Positions 25,601 through 37,600 of a stretch of DNA of 64,000 bases are shown one piece after another. Where the stretch lies: the NCBI GenBank assembly GCA_001972305.1, contig BDDD01000428.1, positions 301,817 through 365,816 on the forward strand, written 5' to 3'. The translations under genes and the position numbers were made by a program. Position 1 is the first letter of the stretch; every line of letters begins with the position of its first letter. Source of the stretch: Cephalotus follicularis. Its lineage: Eukaryota; Streptophyta; Magnoliopsida; Oxalidales; Cephalotaceae. The notes under the pieces are model-generated. The model was not told the DNA's origin. It worked only from the letters and a program-made list of their open reading frames with translations, and ran no database searches.

Positions 25601-28600
25601 ACAAAACAAATAGAACCAAATACACGAAGATGACTAACATCAGGTTTTTGATTATATAAAAGTTCAAAAAGAGATTTAATACCTAACCATGGAGGAAGAC
25701 GATTGATCACATGGCATGCACATCGCATTGCTTCTGCCCAAAGCTCTCGAGGAAGATTCTTGTCATGCATCCAAGACAAGCTAACTTCTGAAAGGTGTCC
25801 TAATTTTCTTTCCGTGACTCCATTTTGTTGTGGAGTTTTAGGACAAGTCATCCGTCGACTTATACCTTCAATCTCACAATGTTGAAGAAACTCATGTGAC
25901 ATAAACTCCCCGCCATTATCAATCCTCAAACATCTAATCTTCAAGTCAAAGTCCTTTTTAATAGTGCTTTCAAATTCCAGAAATTTAGAAAAGGCTTCAC
26001 TTTTGTCATTCAGAAAATACACCCATGAATATCTGGAAAAGTCATCCACTCTGATCATCATATATCGATAACCACCATAACTCAGTGTTTTAGTTGGTCC
26101 CATCAAATCTGCATGAACCAGTTCAAAAGGCTCCTTTCTGCGACTTGATGACTTTTGAAAGGGAAGAATATGAGACTTTCCGTATTGACACCCTTGACAA
26201 ACTACACCTTTTGGGAAGTCCTTTATCACTGGAATATTATCAATCAACTTCTTAGTGGAAATCTGCTGTAGCATTTGAAATCCTACATGGCCCAATCTGG
26301 CATGCCAAATTGATGCACCGTCGTTCCGACTTGTTTTCTCCACAAAGGCTTCAACTGCAGACATGACAAACAAGGAATCCCTTTTTTCACTGACAAGAAG
26401 AACATTTGCAGCTATGATCATCACATTATCCAGAATTTTCACATTTCCAGGACCAAATAACACATACTTTCCAGAATCAGTGATTTGAGAAACTGAGACC
26501 AAATTTTTCGCTAGTCCTGGCACATGGTAGACATTGTTTAAAATCATATCATCTTCCTTCGAACATTCCAGTGTGATATTCATACCTTCTTTCTCCACAT
26601 GATGCACAGTATTATCAGCTGTGACTATAGCTCTATTCCCATGATGTGGGCGCAACTCTGAAAGTAAAGAAGCATTACCAGTCACATGGTGTGAACATCC
26701 GGAGTCTAGAATCCATTCCTTCTTGTAGTCAATGGAGACTGAAAATGCAGGATTAGTTTCAACTATTGTAGTTGTAAAACACTGTTCCCATTTTGGTTCA
26801 TCAACAGCTTCATCAGTCACTACATTTGCATTCCCATTCACAAGCTTTGCACGACAATTTCTTTTGATGTGACCAAGCATTCCACATCGGTAACACTTCA
26901 TATTCTTCCATCTAAGCTTGTTATCCATCTCTGGAGATGAACTTTCTGCAACATTCTGAGTTCCAACGGAGTCTTTAGGAACGTACTTCAATTTAGGATA
27001 CTCTTTTGAAAAGAACACCTCATCAGCTTCAGACTTTACAGACATTTGCTTTATCAAAGCTTCCTGGTTGGCAAGCAAATTCTCTAACTCCTCCACTGTA
27101 GGTTGTATAGCCCACCCATGAATTGAAGTCACAAATGGTATGTATTCTTTCCTGAGACCACGATTTAAATACCGCCGCATCCTTGCTTCACTGATAGGCT
27201 CATCCGCATCCAGCTCTGAAATTTCAGAACACATATTTTTAATCTTCAAAAAATATTCGGAAATGGACATACCTCCTTGCGTCAATCCTGCAAGCTCATT
27301 CTCAAGCAACTGTAGCCGGGCTGTGTTTTTCTTGGTAAACAACCTCTCAAGAGTATCCATACTTCTTTTGGTGAGGCCACATCACGAATGTGATCAATAT
27401 GATCTTTGCTAATAGATGTTCTAAGAGCAAAGAGGGCTTTCCCACACTTGATCTTCCATTTCCGTCGTGGTTCCGTATTTTCTGCAGTGTCATTTGGAAT
27501 AACCGAGTCAGGACCATCTACTAAATCCCAAAGGTCTTGACCTTGAAGATAGGCCTCCATACACAGCCGCCAGTAGTTGTAGTTGGTACCAACAAGCTTT
27601 TCAATTCCATAGTTAGTTGAATTGTTTCCATTGTTGTTAGGATCCATCTTACACCAAGGGTCTAGAAACAAAACAACAAACACCTTGTCTGCACACCTGA
27701 TATTAGAAAGAACTAGCACTTTGAACCTGGCTCTGATACCATAACAAAAATTAAATATCAGATTGCAGAATTTTGAGTTGTGTTTCACACAAAACAAATG
27801 GAATCACTCAACACAATTGTACAAAAGGAAACTTTTTATTTCTCTTGTTGGTTCAACTCCCAGAGTGAAGTTTGAATACAAGATATATAGAGTAAAGCAG
27901 AACAACTAACATACTCAACAGACTCCTGAGATAATGCTATTGATAAGCTAGACATTATCTACTAACTTTAAAATTAACTCTATCTCTTAAGTGACTCATT
28001 GCCCAGCAAAAGAGATTGATTTATTCAAAACCAAAGTTAACTTCTAGAATTGAGAATTAACTTAACTAATGAACAACAAGTCAACGATGCACTAATTTTG
28101 ACAAATCCTTCTCAATGTGTGTTGACTGTTGATAACCCAAGGTATAATTGAAATTAAAAACAAAGAAAATTGCCAATGTTTTACTTAGTTTATGTATAAG
28201 GGGTTCTCATACTTTCACTAGCTTGTTATATGTTAGCTATTGTATAGAGGTTCATTGTACTAATTTCTAATATAATAACAGATTACTCAACAAGAGTTTA
28301 CAGAAATGGCATGGCAAGCAATCGTTTCCTCTCCAGATGTGGCAAAAGAAAACAAGCATCAGATAGTGGAGACAGAGCATTTGATGAGCGCCTTGTTGGA
28401 GCAGAAGAATGGGCTTGCTCGCCGGATATTCTCCAAGGTTGGTGTTGACAACACTCGCCTTCTAGAAGCTACTGAGAAGTTCATCCAACGCCAACCGAAG
28501 GTATTTTCTAACACATTCTGATTTGATTCCCTTAATCATTCTTATTTGTTTAACCCTTTAGGTCATGGTTTTGTTAAGTCCAGTTAAAAAACCCTTCTTT

Positions 28601-31600
28601 TTGGGGTGTTTAGATATGCTGTTTTTGGGCTATGGAAGATGGTGGAAAAATTTGTCTCTAAAGTTTAGCTGCTGATTTTAAATAGTGAAATCTTGATATG
28701 AAGGTCTTAAATAGCTCAACTCTAGTTTATTAGTAGCACTGGATAGAGCTTACTGCATTGCAGTTGTAACTCAAGTTTAATGTTTTTGTGTCTGAACTAT
28801 TACAGTATAAGTTTCTGACACCCCCAATAACAAAACAGGAATGGTTTTATTATTTTACTATCATTAATTGGTGTAAGTTTCCCTCCATCTTCTACTATCT
28901 CTGCAAGTTGGTTTACACATTTTGTTGATTACTTGATATTGGCTTTTTGTTGTTGTAGGCAATTATGCTATAAGTTGATTTTTTTTTAATCCGAATTGCA
29001 ATTGCATATGAGACTTACCATTGTCCACAGTCATCGCTTGAACTTTTGATGATACCTTCTGAATTTTTTTAAGATGAAATGAAATGATTCCTAAGCCCTA
29101 ATGCTTGGAGCTAGAATGTTAGCATCCATTATGTCATGCGTTTAAGCTACAAGAAACTGGAACCTGTTGTTAGGAATAAACAACACAGCTGCATAACTTA
29201 GCAAAAGGAAATACTCAAGAGAAGAAATCACACACACTATACATACAATTTATGTGGTTTACCCAATCAGGGTTTTCGTCCAAGCCAGAGTGATAAACCT
29301 GAGATTTTACTATTCTGAAAAATGGTGCACGCGTCAGACATATCCCCACCTTACAATACTAAGACCGTGGCCGGTGGGGTAAGCTGAATAGTACCTACAC
29401 GGTTTAAATTAGGATAAGGCTTTCAGCAATAACACTGTTATTATGTTTAATAGTTGTTCTCTTCTAATTTTGTGTGTAGCAATGCCATATTAGGTTAAGC
29501 AGCCCGGGTATCTTCAATTTGTCAGTTTTTAAGTTTATCTGTTCAGTATGTTTGTGCTGATTAGCTGATTATTTACCTCTGTCTGTCTGCCTATGCTAGG
29601 TTCTTGGGGAATCAGCAGGTTCAATGTTAGGACGTGACTTGGAAGCACTTATCCAGCGAGCCAGAGAATACAAAAAAGATTATGGGGATTCTTTTGTTTC
29701 TGTTGAACACTTGGTTCTTGGATTTGCTCAGGATCAACGCTTTGGGAAACAATTATTTAAGGATTTTCAAATTTCCCTGCAAACGTTAAAATCTGCAATA
29801 GAATCCATTAGGGGACGCCAATCTGTTATTGACCAAGGTGTATATGTGTTTCATTCTTGATATTTTATGCTCCTATAATCTGTTCATGTGCATGTAAGCG
29901 AATGAATCATGAGGGCATAGCAAAAAAAAATTATATAAGTACTAGCTTCGTGCAGATCCCGAGGGGAAGTATGAAGCTCTGGAAAAATATGGAAAAGATT
30001 TGACGGCCATGGCAAAAGCGGGAAACCTTGACCCGGTGATAGGAAGAGATGATGAAATTCGCAGGTGCATCCAGATTCTCTCCAGGAGAACTAAGAACAA
30101 TCCCGTGCTGATCGGTGAACCAGGGGTTGGTAAAACTGCAATTGCTGAAGGGTAATTCTTAGTGTTTGCTTTTATGCTTAGTGGCTAGTAAATAGAGAGT
30201 GAATGAACTATGTTATAGGGCTTCTTCAATAAAATGGGGTTGTTACCTCACATCATTTGCCTTTTCCTAATGCTTCTTCTGGGTTACTGCCAATGTGAGC
30301 TTAAGCTCAAAGACAAACCTACAGATGTTGGTGTGAACATGTGTATAACATGCTTTATTTTGTAGAATAGCGAACTGAGTATTAGACTATTACTAAGTAT
30401 AAGCTGAGCCTTGAGTGCAAACACAGCCTCTTTCACTGCTAGCTAGTTATTATGCATATCTAGTTTGCTTAACTGATAATGTCTAGACAGTAGTTGTATT
30501 ATTTTGGTCTACTTTGAATGGGCTTTCAGCTTGGCGGTTGTTTACATGTTATGTTTGGTAATCTGACTCTAACTATTTAACAGGCTTGCCCAGAGAATTG
30601 TGGAAGGGGACGTGCCTCAAGCTTTGATGAACCGAAAGGTATGTGCTTTACAATACTTCCTGGATAATTATGCTCTGTGTGGGTGGTGTTGACGGGAAAG
30701 TTTTGACACTTATCCAACCTAATTTCTCTTTACAGCTAATATCCCTTGACATGGGTGCACTCATTGCGGGGGCAAAATATCGGGGTGAATTTGAAGATAG
30801 ACTGAAGGCTGTGCTAAAGGAAGTAACAGAATCAGATGGCCAAATTATCCTTTTCATTGACGAGATTCACACAGTTGTTGGGGCAGGTAGTCCTAATCTT
30901 ATATTTCCCGATGGTTGATCTTTGGATACTGAAAAGAGTCAGCTAATCTTCATTGTCTTTTGTTCTTTGTATCCCAGAAAGCTAATCCCTCTAATAGTTT
31001 TTCCTCAATTGGTTTTTAACTTTGTATAAGTAATCCATCAACAAAATGTAAATTTGATTATTCTTCATAGAGAACTTATTTTCTCTTATCATCTATGCAA
31101 TTAGAGGGCAGGTAGCCTGGTAGTAGTTGATTTCTACCGATTTGATATTGTTCTATTGGCAGCAAATAAGCAAGTGATATTTGTTTCAGGTGCCACAAAT
31201 GGTGCAATGGATGCTGGCAACCTCTTGAAGCCTATGCTTGGGAGGGGAGAGTTGCGATGTATTGGTGCAACGACACTGAATGAATATCGGAAATATATTG
31301 AGAAAGATCCAGCACTGGAGCGTCGTTTCCAGCAAGTTTATGTTGATCAACCTTCAGTTGAAGATACAATTTCTATACTCCGAGGATTGCGTGAAAGATA
31401 TGAGCTGCATCATGGAGTCCGTATTTCTGACAGTGCACTTGTGGAAGCTGCAATTCTCGCTGACCGTTACATTAGTGGACGATTTTTACCCGACAAAGGT
31501 AATTTTGATACGCATATATGTAACTACGGAAATCAAGAATATGTGTTTATGTGGCTTACCATAGAAGTTAGAGGCCCATTCTATTTATAAGAGATACAAA

Positions 31601-34600
31601 GAATATTACAATATTACCAAGAATATTCCTATTCTAGTCTAAGTACAATAATACCACTACAATATTTGTACATTAACACCTCCCCTCAAGTTGACGCATG
31701 GATATCTCGCATGCCCAACTTGCAAAGTAGTGGATAAAAATCTATAGAACTCAAAGCCTTTGTAAATACATTAGTCAGATAATCCTTCGATCTCACAAAC
31801 GGAATCAATATTATATCCTGGTCCTGTTTTTCTCTAATGAAGAATCTATCAATCTCAATATGTTTCGTTTGATCATGTAGAACCGGATTGTGAGCAATGC
31901 TGATTGTTGCCTTATTGCCGCAGTAGAGTCTCATAGAACCATTTTGTGTCACTCCTAAATCCCCTAAGAGTCTTTTAAGCCATGTTAGCTCACAAACCTG
32001 TTTAACCATTGCTCTATACTCTGCTTCAACACTGGATCGCGATACTACAACCTGCTTCTTGCTTCTCCAAGTGACCAGGTTACCTCCAACAAATGTGCAA
32101 TAACCATAAGTCGATCTCTTGTTCTCTATGGATCTAAACGAGTCTGCGTCAGTATACAGTTCCACTCCCAGATGCCCATGATTAGAGAATGAGAGCTCCT
32201 TTCTAGGGGAAGACTTCAAACCTGTTTAGCCATTGCTCTCTGCTTCAACACTGGATTGCGACACTACAACTTGTTTCTTGCTTCTCCAAGTGAGCCGGTT
32301 ACCTCCAACAAATGTGCAATAACCATAAGTCAATTTCTTGTTCTCTATAGATCTAGCCCAGTCTCCATCAGTATACAGTTCCACTCTCAAATGCCATGAT
32401 TAGAGAATAAGAGCCCCTTTCCAGGGGAAGACTCCATATACCTCAAGATACAATATGCTGCTCGAGGTGAGATGTACGTGGATCATTCATAAACTGGCTA
32501 ACCACGCCCACGACATAAGCAATATCTGGTATAGTATGAAACAAATTTATCAATCTTCCTACCAATCTTTGATATCTCCTTGTCAATTGTGTCTCTTTTT
32601 CAACTACAGAGATAAAGGTTGGCCCCAATAGGAGAGTCTGCAGGTCTACAACCCAACATTCATGTTTCATCAAGGAGATCAAGTACGTACTTTCTTTGGG
32701 AGATATAAATGTCATTATCAGACCTGACCACCTCGATCCCAAGAAAGTATCTCAATGGACCTAAATCCTTGATCTCAAATTCTCTAGCTAAGTGAGATTT
32801 GAGTCTAGATACCTCTGCATCATCATTGCCTGTCATTACTATGTCATCCACATAAACAATAAGTGATATTACCTGTATCACATTTAACAAACATAGTATG
32901 CTCAACTTGACTCTGCTTGTACCCAAACTGCAGCATAGCCTTACAAAATCAACCAAACCAGGCTATCAACGACTGCTTCAAGCCATATAAAGCCTTCTTA
33001 AGTTTGCACACCTTTCCTTCCATGAGATGAGATGGAAAACCTGGAGGAATGTTCATACACACCTGCTCCTCAATATCTCCATGAAGAAAGGCATTCTTCA
33101 CATCCAACTGTTGCAAGCTCCACCCAAGATTTGCAACCCAAGATAAAAGAAACCTTATAGAGTTCATTTTTGTTATAGGAGCAAAAGTCTCCTGATAATC
33201 AATCCCATATGTTTGAGTAAAACCCTTTGCCACCAAACGAGCATTGAACCTCTCCATAGTTCCATTTGCTTTCTGTTTTGCAGTATACACCCATGTACAT
33301 CCCATAATCTTTTTTTTCCAAGTGGTAAATTAACTAGCTCCCGTGTATTATTATTTTTTAATGCTTGCATTTCCTCTACCATAGCATTTTTCCACTTTGG
33401 ATTTGTAACGACATATTTCCAACCATGCATAATAGACATAGAAGACAACGTAGAAAGAAAGAGATGATATATGGGAGACAATTTATCGTAAGACGCAAAG
33501 TTAGAAATTGTATGTTAAGTACATTTTCTAACACCTTTCCTAAGAGCAAAAGGAAGATCATCTAAAGATTTGGGATCAACAATTTCATTATTACCAGTAG
33601 GAGTGAGATCAACAATTTCATTATTTGGTATTAAAGGAGGACTTGAGTAAAAAATTTCACTTCCTACTTTTGAAGGAGGGTGAGGACGATCTAAGTTTGG
33701 AGTTGTAGATTGGCCCAATGGTACATGACTTGAATTTCCTATCTGAGTCTTTCTCTTGGTATAGATTATTGGGTCCATTTTTTCCCTTCTCAACACAATC
33801 TTTACTCTTCCCCTCGCCATAGTTCTCATTCTCGCCCTCATTAGTAATCCCACAATCTTTACTGTTCTCCTCAACATTGTTCTCACTCTCCCCCTCTTAA
33901 GTAATCCCCTTCTCAGTACAAATGGTATCAATGAACACTGGTGGTGGACTCGGAAGAATCTCTTCCTTACTAATGCTCTGCTCCCCTACTAATGCTCAGC
34001 TCCCCTTGAAGAGATGACTGAAATAATGACTCAATCTCATGAAATGTGACATCCATTGTGATAAACAACTTTTGAGAAGGATGATGGAAACATTTATATC
34101 CTTTCTGTGAAGTAGAATATCCAAGAAAGACACAACGAAGAGCTCGAGAATTAAGTTTGTCACGGGAAGGGCTAGAATTATGAGCAGAACAGACACAACC
34201 AAAGACCTTAGGTGGAAAATAAGAGACTATATAGGGATCTGGTAAACAAGACATGTGAGTTTTAACCAAGGGCGCTAAAAGGGATCCTGTTAATGAGGTA
34301 GGGTGCGATTAGAGCAACATCTCCCCCATAGGTTTTATTAACATGCATGGAAAACACAAGGGAACGAGTAACCTCTAAAATGGTTTCATCAAGGTAATTA
34401 CAAAAATTCCTATTTATGTATTCTGTCCCTTTATCGTTCCGAAGAATTTGGATTTTAGAATTAAATTGAGTACAAACCATTGCACGGAAGGACCAATCAA
34501 AAGCTTCATCTTTTGTACAAATGAGATAAACACAAGTAAGACGAGTACAATTATCATTGAAGATGATGAAATATTTAAACCATCATGAGACACTATCCTA

Positions 34601-37600
34601 GAAGGGGACCCCATAGGTCAGAATTTATTATTGAGAAGGGTACAGTACTTTTGTTCAAACTTGGAGAGTAAGAGGATCGAGTATGTTTGGAAAGCTCACA
34701 GATATCACAAGTAAACTCTTCTTGTTTTATATGCTTAGCTAACTAAGGAAATAATTCAGACAATACTCGATAAGGATGACTTAATCGTTTGCGCCACTGT
34801 TTCAGTAACTGAAAGTCATTATTTGTCTTTGAGGTATCAGCAGACATATTTGCATGACAGGGGTCCAGATAGTAAAGTCCGTCATGTACTCTACCAAAGT
34901 CAATCGTTTTCTCAGTTCCTGAAAAACACAATTGGTAGAAAACAAAACAACACAACAGTTTAGCTCTGATGTAAAACGATGTATGGATAACAGATTTGCA
35001 CAAAGATTAGGAACATGAAGTACATATGATAAAGACATGGTAGGAGTGCAATATATAGAACCTTTTCTTGCAATTGATGATAAGAACCATTTACAACTCT
35101 AATTTTATCCGTACCTGATCATTTATGATCAAATGCTCCAGAATCAATCAACCAATTTGATCTAGAGGATTGAGAAAGATCAGTAATATATGAGACACCA
35201 AGATTACTAGGAGTTATAACTGACTTAGCGAGATTGGAAGTGCCACTATCCATATTACGGAACATCTTTCAAGAATCAACAATAGCCCAAACCTAGAAGC
35301 TTGACACAAGTCAAGAATTACCAGAAAAAAGACTGCTGGAGACCAGAGGAAGAAAAAACAGAGATCTGTATCTGGGCAGTATGCGGCAAGGCGTGAGTGG
35401 CGCATTGGAGGTGCTCTTCTCAAGACTAGAGGATAGATAGCTGGAGATTACTCTGGTGAGGCACATGGCCAGCAAAAGGCCGAAAATAAGTAGATCTGGA
35501 AAAATGCGAACTGGAGGCAGATCGCTTCGTTGGGGCGTGGAGGCACGTCAGATGTCCACCGGTGACTAGACTTTAGGCGAAGGTCGAGCGGTGGCTGATC
35601 TGTCTTCCGGTGGTGCACGTGTTCAAAAATGACATCCGGTCTGATGCTTATTCACCAACAGTGGCCTTTTCTTCGCGTTCGTAGCCAGAAAACGCTTTAG
35701 CAACCTTAGGAACGCAGACCAAAACAGTGGCTAGAGTAACCTGTCTTTGATATCATGTGGAAACCAAGAATATGTGTTTATCTGGCTTACCATAGAAGGT
35801 AGAGGCTCATTCTATTTTGTAATAGGGGATACAAAGAATATTACAATATTACAAAGAATATTCCTATTCTAGACTAAGTTGCGTGTTTTGTTTTGTTGTA
35901 AATCGCCATGATTAGACTACTGCATACTTGCTTCCGTAGTTGTCTGCATCTAGGCTATCTAAACGTTATAAAAGATATTTTACCTTTTATTAAACTGTCT
36001 TTTGCAGTAAAAAATATTCTCTTTGTTAGTTTAAATGATGACACAAGCTTGAGTAGCATTTTAAAGTTGTTAATAACCAAAGATGTAGCCAATTTGGTTC
36101 TTGTTGAGGATGATTGAATTACATGTCCCCCTGGCATTCAGTTTTGTGGGAAAGGAAGAGGATAGGGGACTGGAGAGGCGTGGAAGTAGGAGTGGGTCTC
36201 AAGTTTAACCTTACACGTTTAACCTTACACGTTTAACCTTGCACATATAGGAGTGAAATCTTTAAAAAGCATTAATGTTAAACTAGAACTTCAGTTCACT
36301 TTGATAGGTGTTTTTGTAGCAAATGTTGATTATACAAAGAAGACATAACTGTCTTCCAAAGACAACGGGGTTGTCTAAAACAATCTATGTATAATTTTTG
36401 GCATTCTTGACTTCACAACATGGCATCATAGTTTTAATTTTGCGGTAAAGGTTTGTATGTAGCTGCAATACTTTTTACTTTAACACTTGCTATTACCAAT
36501 TAAATGGGTTGCTAAGTGTTGTGCTAATACCATTTTGAAATGCAGCTATTGACCTTGTTGATGAGGCAGCTGCCAAACTGAAAATGGAAATTACCTCGAA
36601 ACCAACTGCTCTTGATGAGATAAATCGCTCAGTATTGAAGCTCGAGATGGAGAGGCTATCTCTTACAAATGACACAGATAAAGCTTCAAAGGATAGGTTG
36701 AACCGCCTTGAGGCTGAGATATCTCTCTTAAAGGAGAAACAGGCCCAGTTGACTGAGCAATGGGAGCATGAGAAGTCTGTCATGACACGTATTCAGTCAA
36801 TTAAAGAAGAGGTCTGTACACACTTCTTGTAACAATCATTTTCAACAGCTCTATTCCTGTTCACTATAGGTATTAGGAAGTTTTCAGATTTTGAAAACCA
36901 GATTGTAGTAGAAAACAATGTACTGACTCATGAATTATATTATTTAAATAAGTAGAAGTTAATAGAGTAAATATTGGAAGTCAAGAGTTCAGAATTGTGT
37001 CGTGTTTGTGTTTACAGATAGACCGGGTAAATCTTGAGATCCAGCAGGCTGAGCGGGAGTATGATCTCAATCGTGCTGCTGAACTGAAGTACGGTAGCTT
37101 GAACTCATTGCAACGCCAACTTGAAAATGCAGAAAAAGAGTTAGATGAGTATATGCGTTCTGGAAAATCCATGCTGAGAGAAGAAGTTACAGGAGACGAT
37201 ATTGCTGAGATTGTCAGTAAATGGACTGGTATACCTGTTTCCAAGCTTAAACAGTCAGAGAGGGATAAGTTGTTAAATTTGGAAGAAGAGCTACATAAAC
37301 GTGTTGTTGGTCAAGATCCTGCAGTGAGAGCAGTAGCTGAGGCTATCCAACGATCTCGAGCTGGTCTATCAGATCCTCGCCGTCCAATTGCTAGTTTCAT
37401 GTTCATGGGTCCCACTGGTGTTGGGAAGACGGAACTGGCCAAGACCCTTGCTTCATACTTGTTCAATACCGAAGAAGCACTTGTGCGAATCGATATGAGC
37501 GAGTACATGGAAAAACATGCGGTTTCTAGATTGATAGGGGCTCCACCTGGTTATGTGGGGTATGAGGAAGGAGGCCAGTTGACAGAGACAGTTCGCAGGA

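Larger units (their letters stand above)
23167..28103 (-). mobile_element. Full-length Ty1/copia LTR retrotransposon in ClpB intron 1
   Basis: A 4,937-bp element inserted antisense to ClpB. It is bounded by 362-bp LTRs and by a perfect 5-bp target duplication AATCC (23162-23166 and 28104-28108). A primer-binding site matching the initiator-Met tRNA type (TGGTATCAGAGCC on the minus strand, 27729-27741) touches the 5' LTR directly. The LTRs differ at about eight sites by eye (about 2%), indicating a fairly recent insertion. Without it, intron 1 would be about 0.44 kb instead of 5.4 kb. The polyprotein order protease, integrase, reverse transcriptase, RNase H is the Copia order. Confidence 0.95.
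31527..35879 (-). mobile_element. Degenerate Ty1/copia retrotransposon in ClpB intron 7
   Basis: About 4.35 kb, antisense to ClpB and unrelated in detail to the intron-1 element. The left LTR is whole, while the right LTR (35758-35879) lacks its outer 30 bases or so, so no target duplication can be shown. Pol remnants run right to left: protease [10 protein letters not shown] near 35130; integrase pieces at 34000-34700; reverse transcriptase [19 protein letters not shown] and [12 protein letters not shown] at 33000-33300 and [12 protein letters not shown] at about 32850; RNase H at 31700-32220. Many stops and frameshifts interrupt them. I see no Gag domain between the protease and the right LTR, so Gag was lost. 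Degenerate primer-binding-like bases precede the right LTR. Confidence 0.85.

Noticed and set aside
36203-36244. Telomere-like repeat (TTTAACC units)
   Set aside because: The unit is 14 bp and does not match the plant telomere repeat TTTAGGG.
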